In this document: positions 8,437 through 17,263 of the stretch, one piece after another | How the letters are laid out: each line of letters begins with the position of its first letter | Numbering within the stretch: position 1 is the stretch's first letter | NCBI GenBank assembly: GCA_014804345.1 | Contig: JAAUZZ010000007.1 | Span: 45,936-109,935, forward strand | DNA length: 64,000 nt | Source of the DNA: Lachnospiraceae bacterium | GTDB taxonomy: Bacteria; Bacillota; Clostridia; Lachnospirales; Lachnospiraceae | Direction of reading: 5' to 3' | Position numbers and translations under genes: made by a program | The notes under the pieces: model-generated | Seen by the model: the letters and a program-made list of their open reading frames with translations, nothing else | Told to the model about the DNA's origin: nothing | Databases searched by the model: none

Positions 8437-10602
8437 ATGAGCAAAGAAATCGACTACAGCATGCTTTTTAAACCGAAGAACAAGGTTTATGTCATTAAAA
8501 AAGACGGGAGTAAGGAACTCTTTAACGTGCAGAAGGTAATAACGGCAGTCGGAAAATCTGCTTACCGCGCACTGACGAAGTTTACCGATGAAGACAAACG
8601 CCATATATGCGAATATGTGATCAATAAGGTGGACGAGATGGGGAGCAGCGAGGTGCCAATCCCTGTGATGCACAATATCGTGGAGAGCGCGCTTGAAGAG
8701 GTAAAGCCTGTAGTCGCAAAGAGTTATCGTGATTATAGAAATTATAAGCAGGACTTTGTGCGCATGATGGATGATGTCTATAAAAAGAGTCAGTCGATCA
8801 TGTATGTCGGTGACAAGGAAAATGCTAACACGGATTCGGCTCTTGTTTCCACAAAGCGGAGTCTGATTTTCAATCAGTTTAATAAAGAATTGTATCAGAA
8901 GTTTTTCATGACTACGGAAGAGATTCAGGCATGCAGGGACGGGTATATCTATGTTCATGACATGTCTGCGCGCCGTGACACGATGAACTGCTGTCTGTTT
9001 GACGTGCAGAGCGTGCTCTCAGGCGGATTTGAGATGGGAAATATCTGGTATAATGAGCCGAAGTCGCTGGACGTTGCTTTTGACGTGATCGGCGATATTG
9101 TGTTGAGCGCGGCAAGCCAGCAGTACGGCGGATTTACGGTACCGGAGGTTGATAAAATTCTTGCGCCTTATGCGGAAAAAACGTACCGGTCGGCAATTGA
9201 AAAATATACAGGTCTTGGCATTGACGCGAAAAAGGCGGAAGAGGTCGCATGGGTCGATGTGGAACGTGAGTTTGAGCAAGGTTTCCAAGGCTGGGAATAT
9301 AAGTTTAATACAGTGGCAAGCAGCCGCGGTGATTATCCGTTTATCACGGTGACTGCGGGCATCGGCAGAGAGCGTTTTGCAAAAATGGCAACGATTCAGA
9401 TGCTCAATGTCAGACGAAAAGGACAGGGAAAGAAAGAGTGCAAAAAACCTGTGCTGTTCCCGAAAATTGTCTTTTTATATGATGAAGAATTGCACGGTCC
9501 GGGCAAGGAGCTCGAGGACGTGTTTGAGGCGGGCGTACAGTGCTCCGCAAAGACGATGTATCCCGATTGGCTGAGCCTTACGGGAAAAGGATATATTGCA
9601 AGCATGTATAAGCAGTACAAAAAGGTAATATCGCCGATGGGCTGTCGGGCGTTTCTTTCTCCGTGGTATGAGCGGGGAGGTATGCATCCGGCAGATGAAA
9701 ATGATGTGCCGGTTTTTGTCGGACGGTTTAATGTCGGTGCCGTATCGCTGCATTTACCGATGATCCTTGCTAAAGCAAGACAGGAGAGCAGGGATTTTTA
9801 TGAGGTGCTTGACTATTATCTGAATTTGATCAGACAGCTTCATATCAGAACGTATGCGTATCTCGGAAATATGCGTGCGTCAACAAATCCGCTTGCATAC
9901 TGCGAGGGCGGTTTCCTGGGCGGTCATTTGAAGCTTTCCGATAAGATTAAACCGCTTTTAAAAGCTGCAACGGCGTCGTTTGGCATTACGGCGTTTAACG
10001 AACTTCAGATGCTCTACAACGGTAAATCGCTTGTGGAAGACGGGGATTTTGCGTTGGAAGTTTTGGAGTACATCAATAAAGAAGTAAACCGTTTCAAGGA
10101 GGAGGACGGCAACCTTTACGCGATTTACGGCACACCTGCGGAAAACCTCTGCGGTCTGCAAGTGACGCAGTTTCGGACAAAATACGGCATTGTTGAGGGT
10201 GTTTCCGACAGAGAATATGTCAGCAACAGTTTCCACTGTCATGTGACGGAGGATATCACGCCGATTGAAAAACAAAACTTGGAGTATCGTTTCTGGGAGC
10301 TTTCAAACGGTGGGAAGATTCAGTATGTGAAGTACCCGATTGATTATAATATTGCGGCAATAAAGACGCTTGTAAGGCGTGCGATGGAAATGGGCTTTTA
10401 TGAGGGCGTGAATTTGTCGCTTGCATACTGTGACGACTGCGGACATCAGGAGCTTGAGATGGATGTATGTCCGAAATGCGGCAGCAAAAATCTGACAAAG
10501 ATTGACCGCATGAATGGGTATCTATCTTATTCGCGCGTGCACGGCGATACGCGGTTGAATGATGCGAAGATGGCGGAAATTGCAGAAAGAAAGAGTATGT
10601 AA
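8437..10602 (+). CDS. nrdD: Anaerobic ribonucleoside-triphosphate reductase
   Basis: The 721-residue class III ribonucleotide reductase makes deoxynucleotides without oxygen using a glycyl radical. The N-terminus holds an ATP-cone allosteric domain (VIKKDGSKELFNVQKV). The catalytic body has typical motifs (MNCCLFD, SQQYGGFTVPEVD, STNPLAYCEGGFLGGH). The C-terminus has a zinc site CDDC...CPKC near residues 664-681 and then MNGYL, whose glycine near residue 694 is the expected radical site. ATG 8437 is preferred because GGGGG at 8422-8426 sits 10 nt upstream; an ATG at 8428 is too close. The activating enzyme nrdG follows 129 bp downstream. Confidence 0.95.
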   Translation: MSKEIDYSMLFKPKNKVYVIKKDGSKELFNVQKVITAVGKSAYRALTKFTDEDKRHICEYVINKVDEMGSSEVPIPVMHNIVESALEEVKPVVAKSYRDYRNYKQDFVRMMDDVYKKSQSIMYVGDKENANTDSALVSTKRSLIFNQFNKELYQKFFMTTEEIQACRDGYIYVHDMSARRDTMNCCLFDVQSVLSGGFEMGNIWYNEPKSLDVAFDVIGDIVLSAASQQYGGFTVPEVDKILAPYAEKTYRSAIEKYTGLGIDAKKAEEVAWVDVEREFEQGFQGWEYKFNTVASSRGDYPFITVTAGIGRERFAKMATIQMLNVRRKGQGKKECKKPVLFPKIVFLYDEELHGPGKELEDVFEAGVQCSAKTMYPDWLSLTGKGYIASMYKQYKKVISPMGCRAFLSPWYERGGMHPADENDVPVFVGRFNVGAVSLHLPMILAKARQESRDFYEVLDYYLNLIRQLHIRTYAYLGNMRASTNPLAYCEGGFLGGHLKLSDKIKPLLKAATASFGITAFNELQMLYNGKSLVEDGDFALEVLEYINKEVNRFKEEDGNLYAIYGTPAENLCGLQVTQFRTKYGIVEGVSDREYVSNSFHCHVTEDITPIEKQNLEYRFWELSNGGKIQYVKYPIDYNIAAIKTLVRRAMEMGFYEGVNLSLAYCDDCGHQELEMDVCPKCGSKNLTKIDRMNGYLSYSRVHGDTRLNDAKMAEIAERKSM

Positions 10603-10607
10603 AAATA

Positions 10608-10666
10608 GCGTCGCTCGGCAGCGACGCATTCAGAGAATGTACTGTATTAAAATACAGCACATTCTC
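10608..10666 (+). repeat. Two hairpins between nrdD and nrdG
   Basis: GCGTCGCT/AGCGACGC (10608-10627) is followed by a longer stem from GAGAATGTACTGTATT and its near-complement (10633-10666). Neither runs into a T tract, so they look like mRNA-processing or stability elements, or a leaky stop between reductase and activase, rather than full terminators. Confidence 0.55.
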
Positions 10667-10731
10667 CCTAATTTCCACTAGGTTAGGCGCAATATTTTAT
10701 ACAATAATTTAAAATATAAGAGGTTAGTATC

Positions 10732-11337
10732 ATGAGATATCACAATATTACGAAAGATGACATGTTAAACGGAGATGGTTTGCGGGTTGTTTTATGGGTG
10801 GCAGGCTGCGAGCATTGTTGTGAGGGGTGTCAAAATCCTGTGACATGGGACCCGAACGGTGGGCTTGCGTTTGATGAGAACGCGAAAAATGAGATTTTTG
10901 AGCAGCTTGACAAATCCTATATTTCCGGTATTACATTTTCGGGTGGCGATCCGCTTCACTGTGCAAACCGCAGCGGTGTTAAGCAGCTTGCGATGGAGAT
11001 TAAGGAAAAATATCCGGACAAGACGATTTGGCTTTATACAGGCGATGTGTGGGAAGATGCAATGAATTATTCGTTAATCCAATATATAGATGTGCTTGTT
11101 GACGGAGAATTTGAGCAGGATAAAAAAGATACGACGCTTATGTGGAAGGGAAGCAGAAATCAGCGTGTTATAGACGTACAGGCAACGCTTGCATCGGAGG
11201 ATAAATCGGTTCCTGTACTCCATTGTGGAAATTATGATGATATCCCTATGGGACGGGAAACGACTACAGGTGCGACGGGAGAGAAAAATATCATTCCGTT
11301 TAGCGCAAGTGGAAGCTGTTCTATAAAGAAAGCATAG
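10732..11337 (+). CDS. nrdG: Anaerobic ribonucleotide reductase activating protein (radical SAM)
   Basis: The 201-residue NrdG uses a [4Fe-4S] cluster and S-adenosylmethionine to create the glycyl radical on NrdD. The cluster motif C-x3-C-x2-C is visible in CEHCCEGC near residues 26-33, and FSGGDPL is the GGE-like SAM-binding stretch. AAGAGG precedes ATG 10732. The last 40 or so residues (from about VQATLASED) extend past the conserved core and are Ser/Gly/Thr-rich. It directly follows nrdD and probably shares its NrdR-controlled promoter. Confidence 0.93.
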   Translation: MRYHNITKDDMLNGDGLRVVLWVAGCEHCCEGCQNPVTWDPNGGLAFDENAKNEIFEQLDKSYISGITFSGGDPLHCANRSGVKQLAMEIKEKYPDKTIWLYTGDVWEDAMNYSLIQYIDVLVDGEFEQDKKDTTLMWKGSRNQRVIDVQATLASEDKSVPVLHCGNYDDIPMGRETTTGATGEKNIIPFSASGSCSIKKA

Positions 11338-11382
11338 CGTGTGCACTGTCACAATTTCTTGCAGATTAAAAAGGAGCGTAAA

Positions 11383-11835
11383 GTGAAGATTAAGATAAAG
11401 TATTTTACTGATAAGGTACAGAAGCTTGAAAAGATATCGAAGGGAAATTGGATTGACCTTCGGGCGGCTGAGGACGTGGTGATGAAGAAAGGCGATTTTA
11501 AACTGATACCGCTTGGAATCGCAGTGGAGCTGCCAAGAGGCTATGAGGCGCATGTCGTTCCGAGGAGTTCTACCTTTAAAAATTTCGGACTGATACAGGT
11601 CAATCATCAGGGTGTGATTGACGGTCCTGACAGAGAAACAGGCGAGGGCGGATATTGCGGAAACGATGATGCATGGTTCGTTCCGATGTATGCCATGCGG
11701 GACACGGAAATTCATTTAAATGACCGCATCTGCCAGTTCCGCATCATGGAGCAACAGCCGGATATCGAATTCGAGGAAGTCAGTGAACTGACCGGACCAA
11801 ACCGTGGAGGATTTGGTTCTACAGGGAAAAATTAG
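11383..11835 (+). CDS. dut: dUTP diphosphatase
   Basis: The 150-residue protein hydrolyses dUTP to dUMP, keeping uracil out of DNA and supplying dTMP synthesis. The trimeric dUTPase motifs are present in order: PRSST, then GVIDGPDRE, then DRICQFRI and the C-terminal Phe/Gly-rich [10 protein letters not shown] that closes over the active site. The start is GTG 11383 because AAGGAG at 11371-11376 lies directly upstream; the frame is open further up, but without a ribosome site. It follows nrdG by 45 bp, so it is likely part of a nucleotide-supply operon. Confidence 0.92.
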   Translation: MKIKIKYFTDKVQKLEKISKGNWIDLRAAEDVVMKKGDFKLIPLGIAVELPRGYEAHVVPRSSTFKNFGLIQVNHQGVIDGPDRETGEGGYCGNDDAWFVPMYAMRDTEIHLNDRICQFRIMEQQPDIEFEEVSELTGPNRGGFGSTGKN

Positions 11836-11912
11836 CGGAAACGTTAGCGCATTTACAGTTATTAAATTTGAAGTATGAATAGAACTCAAGATACAAAATG
11901 GAGATACAGAAA

Positions 11913-12416
11913 ATGGTGATTCGACATGCAACAGAAAAAGATATCTCTCCGATAATGGAAATTTATGAATATGCCCGACGTTTTATGGCAGAGCATGGCA
12001 ATCCCAATCAATGGGGACCGACCAATTGGCCGCCCAAAGAATTGATTCATTCTGATATTGCAACGGGGAATAGTTATATTTGTACTTATGGGGATAAAAT
12101 TGTTGGTACATTTTTCTTTACGCAAGGAAAGGATATCGAACCCACTTATAATAGGATAGAAAACGGCGCTTGGCTGGATGACAGTCCTTATGGTGTAATC
12201 CATCGATTGGCAGGAAACGGAACTGTAAATGGCATTGGAACTTTCTGCATCAATTGGGCATTTGAAAAATGTGGACACTTGCGTGTGGATACGCACGGTG
12301 ACAATCGGGTCATGCAAAATTTACTCGAAAAAAATGGTTTCATTCAATGTGGAACAATATATGTAGAAGAGGATTGCTATCCACGATTGGCATATGAAAA
12401 AATTAGGAAATCATAA
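11913..12416 (+). CDS. GNAT family N-acetyltransferase
   Basis: This GNAT acetyltransferase has about 167 residues: an N-terminal IRHATEKDISPIMEIYE strand-helix, a central GTFFF strand, and IHRLAGNGTVNGIGTFCINWAF in place of the acetyl-CoA loop. The ending (RVDTHGDNRVMQNLLEKNGF, then CGTIYVEED) is typical of clostridial acetyltransferases annotated without a substrate. ATG 11913 has GGAGA 8 nt upstream; ATG 11898 is possible but poorly served. The substrate is unknown. Confidence 0.8.
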   Translation: MVIRHATEKDISPIMEIYEYARRFMAEHGNPNQWGPTNWPPKELIHSDIATGNSYICTYGDKIVGTFFFTQGKDIEPTYNRIENGAWLDDSPYGVIHRLAGNGTVNGIGTFCINWAFEKCGHLRVDTHGDNRVMQNLLEKNGFIQCGTIYVEEDCYPRLAYEKIRKS

Positions 12417-12518
12417 AACAGCAATATTTAACTTAAAATAAGAGAATATCTCTCAAGTTGCAATAGAACTTTGAGGATATTCTCTATTTTTGAATACATC
12501 GCTGCCAAAAGGCGCTGT

Positions 12519-13919
12519 TTATTCTTGTGACTTTGGCAATCTGTATCGAAACAGCGCATGGCTGAGTTTCTTCCAGCTAAACGGAATAAGCGGGTAGAGG
12601 TAGCTCTGACCGGATACCATCTTGTTTGATACAATCGCGACGAAAAACAGTATTGTGCCTGCAAGAAATCCCCAGAACTGGAAAAGGGCAGTCAGTATCA
12701 GATTGAAGATTCTGAAAAACTTAATCGCATATCCGAGTTCATAGCTTGGATGTGTATAGTTTGAAATCGCAACAAATGCCATATACAGCATGACTTCGGA
12801 GTTAAACCAGCCGCTTTTTACGGAAAATTCTCCAAGAATCAAAGCCGCCATGACGCTCAAAGGAGTCGAAAGCATGTTTGGTGTGTTGACTGCGGCAAGG
12901 CGCAGACCGTCAATGGCAAGCTCCAAAATCAAAAACTGCCAAATCAGCGGCACATTGATATCTTCTTTCACAATAATAAATTCAAACCCGGGCGGAATCC
13001 ACTCTGGATTTTGCATTAACAGCAAAAAGACAGGCGTAACAAAGTAGGTCAGCAGCAAAATGATAAAGCGCGAAAGTCTTAAATAGGAGCCTGTAACAGG
13101 CGGAAAATAGAAATCGTCCGCTTCCTGCACCATGTCGAGGACACTGATCGGAAGGATCATCGCGGAGGGAGAGTTGTCAACTAAAATAATGATGCTTCCC
13201 TCAAGCACCTGTGCGGCGGCAGCGTCAGGGCGTTCCGTATATTTAAACTTCGGAAAAGGATTATACCATTTTGAGGTATAAAGGCACTCAGCAAGGCTTT
13301 CCTGATTTAAGGTGAGCGCATCGACCTTAATGTCTTTGATGCGGTCACGTATTTTTTTCAAAAATTCCTTGTCAACGCGGCTGTCCATATAGCAGATGGC
13401 GATGTCTGTTTTGGATGCCTTTCCGGCGCTGAGCATTTCAACTCTCAGGTCTGTGCTTCTGATACGGCGCCGTATCAATGCTGTGTTAAATACAATGGTT
13501 TCCACAAAACCGTCCTTAGATCCTCTCAAAACCTTATCCTTTTCGGGTTCTGATACACCGCGGGCGGGATAAGTGCGTGCGTCTATCATAATACAATCGT
13601 CAAATCCTTCAATAATGATTGCAAATACACCACAAAGCACATTTTTTGAAATTTCATTAAAATCTTTTGAAAGATCTACTTCCACATGCGGCAGAAGTTT
13701 GCTCAGACCTTTCGCATTTTGCGGCATATCCTCACTTTTTAGGCCCATGAGAAACTGCAAAAGCTTTTGCATCATCTCGTCTTTGCAAAAACCGTCTATA
13801 AAATAAAAGACTGCATTTTTTCCGCCGATTGTGATTTCGCGGTTTACGATATCAAAGCATTCACTAACATGCAGCATATTATTTAAGTAGTTCATATTTT
13901 CCTCAAAAGTCTGATACAT
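12519..13919 (-). CDS. SpoVAF/GerA family spore germination protein
   Basis: The 466-residue membrane protein resembles SpoVAF and the A subunits of GerA germinant receptors. A soluble N-terminal half (to about residue 260) contains the family stretch YTERPDAAAAQVLEGSIII. The C-terminal half has about five membrane segments with family signatures THPSYELGYA and YLYPLIPFSWKKL. The late motifs look closer to SpoVAF than to GerAA. No B or C receptor subunits are next to it, which supports a SpoVAF-like or orphan role in the spore inner membrane. GGAGG precedes the ATG at 13919. Upstream on the minus strand a GAATA/GTAATAAT pair loosely resembles a forespore-sigma promoter, which is weak evidence. 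Confidence 0.85.
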   Translation of the reverse strand: MYQTFEENMNYLNNMLHVSECFDIVNREITIGGKNAVFYFIDGFCKDEMMQKLLQFLMGLKSEDMPQNAKGLSKLLPHVEVDLSKDFNEISKNVLCGVFAIIIEGFDDCIMIDARTYPARGVSEPEKDKVLRGSKDGFVETIVFNTALIRRRIRSTDLRVEMLSAGKASKTDIAICYMDSRVDKEFLKKIRDRIKDIKVDALTLNQESLAECLYTSKWYNPFPKFKYTERPDAAAAQVLEGSIIILVDNSPSAMILPISVLDMVQEADDFYFPPVTGSYLRLSRFIILLLTYFVTPVFLLLMQNPEWIPPGFEFIIVKEDINVPLIWQFLILELAIDGLRLAAVNTPNMLSTPLSVMAALILGEFSVKSGWFNSEVMLYMAFVAISNYTHPSYELGYAIKFFRIFNLILTALFQFWGFLAGTILFFVAIVSNKMVSGQSYLYPLIPFSWKKLSHALFRYRLPKSQE

Positions 13920-13938
13920 AATATACCTCCAAGTCGAA

Positions 13939-13958
13939 CTCATACGGATATGAGTTCC
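13939..13958 (-). repeat. Short palindrome in the germination-gene leader
   Basis: AACTCATA and TATGAGTT flank a 4-nt loop just upstream of the ribosome binding site of the SpoVAF-like gene. It may form a hairpin in the 5' untranslated region. Confidence 0.5.
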
Positions 13959-14048
13959 TTTGATTCAATCAGGCGACGCGCAGAGCGTGTCGGCGTTTGA
14001 TGTAGATTATTACCGAATATGGGAAAAATATTCGCATTTTGATTTTCC

Positions 14049-14077
14049 TTGCATTTCTAAATTGTCGGGATTATAAT
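14049..14077 (+). promoter_or_regulatory. Near-consensus promoter for a candidate small RNA
   Basis: TTGCAT (14049-14054) and TATAAT (14072-14077) are 17 bp apart. The predicted start, about 14084, lies at the 5' base of the closing stem of the GC-rich island that follows. No open frame with a ribosome site follows within the transcript. Confidence 0.65.
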
Positions 14078-14083
14078 AACATC

Positions 14084-14179
14084 AAGCTGTCGGTTCCGGG
14101 AGGAGTATGGCTTTGCTGTATCGGAGGTGTCCGGTCTCACATGGTTAATCCCGGGAACACGCTCCGGCCGGCAGTTTTT
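14084..14179 (+). ncRNA. Candidate orphan small RNA (about 95 nt) with closing stem and terminator
   Basis: A GC-rich island stands in an AT-rich gap between the SpoVAF-like gene and the cotJ operon. Its ends pair (CTGTCGG at 14087-14093 with CCGGCAG at 14168-14174), a second stem can form inside (GTTCC 14093-14097 with GGAAC 14154-14158, or CCGGGA with TCCCGG), and five T residues follow at once. With the upstream promoter this has the full layout of a small RNA gene. It lacks the conserved SRP RNA core (GGAAGCAGC) and I do not recognise it as tmRNA, 6S RNA or a known riboswitch. Confidence 0.5.
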
Positions 14180-14349
14180 CATTTATTTCAATATTCATTT
14201 TTCTATTATAATTATTTCTCTATTTTTTCCTATTTTTATTATTTTATGTTTGTCGTTGACACACTCTGTTAACTTTGCAAAACGGGAACCTATCGCCGAT
14301 TTTGACATAATATGTTATTAAATATAAAAAATCGAGGAGTGTAGACATT

Positions 14350-14523
14350 ATGCAGGAATGGAAACCGCAGATGCCTTATTTAGAGCAGTTCCCTGTGGCA
14401 ATGGCGTATGTGCCGTGGCAGAGAAACAGTAACATGTACGAAAACCTTGATGATGCCTTTCAGATAGGTACCATCTTTCCGGAACTGAACAAGCCGTTTA
14501 CGGGAAGGAGGGTGAAAGGATGA
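14350..14523 (+). CDS. cotJA: Spore coat associated protein CotJA
   Basis: The 57-residue protein is typical of CotJA in size and sequence (MPYLEQFPVAMAYVPWQ, then LDDAFQIGTIFPELNKPF). It is the first gene of the cotJABC operon, whose products join the inner spore coat during sporulation in the mother cell. GAGGAG lies upstream of the ATG. Its TGA overlaps the ATG of cotJB (ATGA), a translational-coupling arrangement. Confidence 0.92.
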   Translation: MQEWKPQMPYLEQFPVAMAYVPWQRNSNMYENLDDAFQIGTIFPELNKPFTGRRVKG

Positions 14524-14813
14524 ATACAGGTTACAAGACGTGTAATGCCGATTCGTGCGCAGAACGAAAAAAACTTTTGCATGAAATCAGTAAAGTTGAT
14601 TTTGTGCGCAAGGAACTGAACCTTTATCTGGATACCCACCCATACGACCAGCAGGCGATGGAAGCATTTAAACACTACAATATGACAAAAAACAAAATGG
14701 TTCAGGAATACACGGAAAAGTATGGACCATTGGTACTGAGTATTGTTGATATGGATTGCAGAGAGTGGAAATGGGCCACACAGGATTGGCCGTGGGAAGG
14801 GGGCTATAACTAA
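14520..14813 (+). CDS. cotJB: Spore coat protein CotJB
   Basis: The 97-residue CotJB family protein contains the characteristic LLHEISKVDFVRKELNLYLDTHPYD, and further on WKWATQDWPWEGGYN at the end. It starts inside the cotJA stop and ends overlapping the ATG of cotJC by one base (14813), so all three genes are tightly coupled. It is believed to act with CotJC in coat assembly. Confidence 0.92.
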   Translation: MNTGYKTCNADSCAERKKLLHEISKVDFVRKELNLYLDTHPYDQQAMEAFKHYNMTKNKMVQEYTEKYGPLVLSIVDMDCREWKWATQDWPWEGGYN

Positions 14814-15235
14814 TGTGGAATTATGAAAAAAGATTACAGTTTCCTGTAAAAATTACGCAGACGAATCCGGAAATTGCACAGGTTATTATTTCCCAGTACG
14901 GCGGACCTGACGGAGAGCTTGGCGCATCTATGCGATATCTTTCGCAGCGATATACAATGCCGTATAATACTGTGGCGGGATTGCTGACGGATATTGCTAC
15001 AGAGGAACTTGCACATTTTGAGATGGTTGGTACGATCGTTCATCAGTTGACCAAAAATCTTACGCCTGAGGAAATCGCAAAATCGGGCTTTGATAAATAC
15101 TATGTTGATCATACGCTTGCACTTTGGCCGCAGGCAGCGGGGGGTATCCCTTTCAATGCGTGTGAGTTCCAGTCAAAGGGTGATCCGATTACGGATTTGA
15201 TGGAGGATATGGCGGCAGATGCCGCATGTATATAA
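14813..15235 (+). pseudogene. cotJC: cotJC 5' part, interrupted by the ICE
   Basis: Residues 1-138 match CotJC, a manganese-catalase-like spore coat protein (WNYEKRLQFPVKI, GGPDGELGASMRYLSQRY, TEELAHFEMV, NACEFQSKGDPITDLMEDMAAD). After codon 138 (GCA, 15224-15226) the frame enters foreign DNA, reads Cys-Ile and stops. The missing end is found at 51907-52098, beyond the recombinase of the inserted element. As it stands the gene makes a 140-residue truncated protein lacking part of the ferritin-like helical bundle. Excision of the element would restore a 201-residue protein. Confidence 0.93.
15224..15226. other. attL crossover triplet of the ICE
   Basis: The only sequence shared by the two junctions is GCA, here and at 51904-51906. 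Left of it is cotJC, right of it element DNA (TGTATATAAAGAC). A 2-3 bp shared core without longer direct repeats is what large serine recombinases leave. Confidence 0.8.
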
Positions 15236-15282
15236 AGACAGCGAAATAATTTTATTAAAAAGCAAATCAATATCTCACATTT

Positions 15283-15307
15283 AAGAACTGTTACCGGTTC
15301 TTTTTTT
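15283..15307 (+). terminator. Intrinsic terminator at the ICE left end
   Basis: AAGAAC pairs with GTTCTT around an 8-nt loop and runs into seven T residues. It would stop read-through from the cotJ operon into the element. Confidence 0.75.
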
Positions 15308-15399
15308 GTGTTTTATTTAGTTATCAATAGGCGGTAAAGCCTTTTGGATAAATGTAAGTAACTATTAACTATCATCAATTTTTTATGGAGGAAAAAATT

Positions 15400-16203
15400 A
15401 TGAGTAGAATTATTGCGATTGCAAACCAAAAAGGTGGGGTTGGAAAAACCACAACAAGTATTAATTTAGGCGTCGGGCTTTCAAGGGCAGGAAAAAAAGT
15501 CTGTTTGGTAGACTTAGATCCACAAGGAAACGCGACACAAGGTCTGGGATACAATCCGGATGAGCTAGATTGCACGATATCAACTATTATGGACAAGATT
15601 ATCATTAAGGACTTCAATATTACAAAGGAGTTCGGAATACTGCATCATGATGAGGGAATTGATCTTATTCCGTCATCGATTGATTTATCACTTATGGAAA
15701 TGAAACTATTGTCAATTTATATTGGCAGGGAAAAAATTCTAAATACATATTTGGGGATGATACGCCATTTATATGATTATATCATTATTGACTGTAAGCC
15801 GTCCCTTGATATTATTACGTTAAATGCGTTGACGGCAGCCGATAGTGTACTGATACCGGTACAGGCACAGTATTATAGTGCAAAAGGCTTGGAACAGCTT
15901 CTTGGAACGATCAGCCAAGTTGTAACGGAAGGGCTTAACAGTAAACTTATCGTTGACGGAATTTTATTTACTTTGGCAAATAACCGTACAAATAATTACA
16001 AACAAATATCAGATATTGTAAAAAATACTTATGGACAGAGTATTCATATATTCTCCAGTTACATACCGAGGGCAGTTACCGCAGAGGAGGCGCCGGCAGC
16101 CGGAATGAGCATATATCAATATGATCCGACTGGAACTGTATCAAAAGCATACAATGACTTCACTTGTGAATTTCTGCTTTGGGAAGAAGGTGTGCAGCGA
16201 TGA
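15400..16203 (+). CDS. ParA/Soj family partition ATPase
   Basis: The 267-residue ParA-type ATPase segregates or stabilises extrachromosomal DNA by binding it with ATP. The deviant Walker A motif KGGVGKTT is near residue 11, followed by LVDLDPQGNATQGLG and IIIDCKPSLDIIT (Walker B region; note CKPS instead of the common CPPS). ATG 15400 has GGAGG at 15387-15391; an in-frame ATG at 15385 overlaps that site. It is the first gene of the element and is coupled by ATGA overlap to the next gene. It probably stabilises the excised circular form. Confidence 0.93.
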   Translation: MSRIIAIANQKGGVGKTTTSINLGVGLSRAGKKVCLVDLDPQGNATQGLGYNPDELDCTISTIMDKIIIKDFNITKEFGILHHDEGIDLIPSSIDLSLMEMKLLSIYIGREKILNTYLGMIRHLYDYIIIDCKPSLDIITLNALTAADSVLIPVQAQYYSAKGLEQLLGTISQVVTEGLNSKLIVDGILFTLANNRTNNYKQISDIVKNTYGQSIHIFSSYIPRAVTAEEAPAAGMSIYQYDPTGTVSKAYNDFTCEFLLWEEGVQR

Positions 16204-17075
16204 GTACAAAAGCAAAAACAGTTCCCGGCTTCACACTAAGTACCTTTGTGGCTCCAAAAGAGGATTGGTATAAAAATCTCAATTTACAAGATTCGATTGA
16301 TATGGCTAAGGAAAAAATGGTTGCCGCGGCAGAAAACTTTGTAGCGGTTGGGTATTATTTAAAACATATCAGAGATGGGGAACTTTATAAAAATAAAGGT
16401 TATAAAAATATATGGGAGTGTGCCGAACATGAACTGAAACTATCTCAATCAACTGCATCGCGATATATCAGTATCTGCGAAAAATTCAGCCGCGATGGAA
16501 ACAGTCCATATTTGGATGAAAAGTTTAAAGAGTATGGAAAGAGTCAGCTACAGGAAATGTTGACAATCAGTGATCAAAAGCTTATTGAACAGGTTACGCC
16601 GGATATGCCGGTAAAACAGATCCAAAAGCTGAAGAAAGACAACCACATAGCTGAGAAAAATAATACTATTCAAACAGAACAGCCTGAAGATGAGGATGAT
16701 GCATACACTGCTTTACCCGGTCAAATGGAGATAGTGCTTGATGGAACATTCCGTGAGCTGGAACCTGATCCAGAGACATCTGAAAATGCAGATGATAGTA
16801 TGGAACAACCAACTAATCAGATATTTGATGCTGATGAGTTTGTTCAGGATCAAAAGAATGGGAAGTCAGACACAGATATTCAAGAAAAACCATTAGTAGA
16901 TGAAGTGGTTAAATTTGCGGGTGAATACGATATATCATTGATCGACAAATTGATTGCTAAATACGAGGACTATCGAGAATATAGTATTAAAGCAGATGTA
17001 ATTTGCGAATACAATTGTTTACTGGACGCATTGGCACTATTAAAGCAACGAATGGAGGGTAGCAAAGATGAATGA
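16200..17075 (+). CDS. ParB-position partner protein with a DNA-binding-like helical domain
   Basis: The 291-residue protein is coupled to parA by an ATGA overlap. Residues about 30-110 (MVAAAENFVAVGYYLKHIRD, then NIWECAEHELKLSQSTASRYISICEKF) resemble the DUF3102-like helical DNA-binding domains found beside ParA in Clostridial elements. The middle (residues 155-230) is acidic and probably disordered; the C-terminus is helical. A classic ParB nuclease fold is not evident. Its position suggests it is the centromere-binding partner of ParA, which is inference. Confidence 0.65.
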   Translation: MSTKAKTVPGFTLSTFVAPKEDWYKNLNLQDSIDMAKEKMVAAAENFVAVGYYLKHIRDGELYKNKGYKNIWECAEHELKLSQSTASRYISICEKFSRDGNSPYLDEKFKEYGKSQLQEMLTISDQKLIEQVTPDMPVKQIQKLKKDNHIAEKNNTIQTEQPEDEDDAYTALPGQMEIVLDGTFRELEPDPETSENADDSMEQPTNQIFDADEFVQDQKNGKSDTDIQEKPLVDEVVKFAGEYDISLIDKLIAKYEDYREYSIKADVICEYNCLLDALALLKQRMEGSKDE

Positions 17076-17211
17076 TAAACATATACAACGAAAGGCACCT
17101 AAATCATGGTGTATTTACAGAAATAATTGGTTAAAAATGCATGGTTATAATATGCGCAGAAAACATTGTAAACGTACAAGGGCATGCAGCAGTATATGCG
17201 TGAATCGGTAA
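17068..17211 (+). CDS. Small basic protein of unknown function
   Basis: The 47-residue, very basic and Cys-containing product starts MNDKHIQRKAPKSW. GGAGGG at 17054-17059 lies 8 nt before the ATG and the gene overlaps the end of the preceding one, both arguing that it is translated. No family is recognised. The basic charge suggests nucleic-acid binding. Confidence 0.5.
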   Translation: MNDKHIQRKAPKSWCIYRNNWLKMHGYNMRRKHCKRTRACSSICVNR

Positions 17212-17263
17212 AAGTATAGACGGATAAAAATAAGCTATATTACGAGCAATCGCTTGATATAGA

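Noticed and set aside
14084-14179. SRP RNA (ffs) considered for the candidate small RNA
   Set aside because: Size fits, but the near-universal GGAAGCAGC apical motif is missing.
15385-15400. Earlier ParA start at ATG 15385
   Set aside because: It would overlap its own GGAGG site; ATG 15400 begins at the canonical ParA N-terminus.
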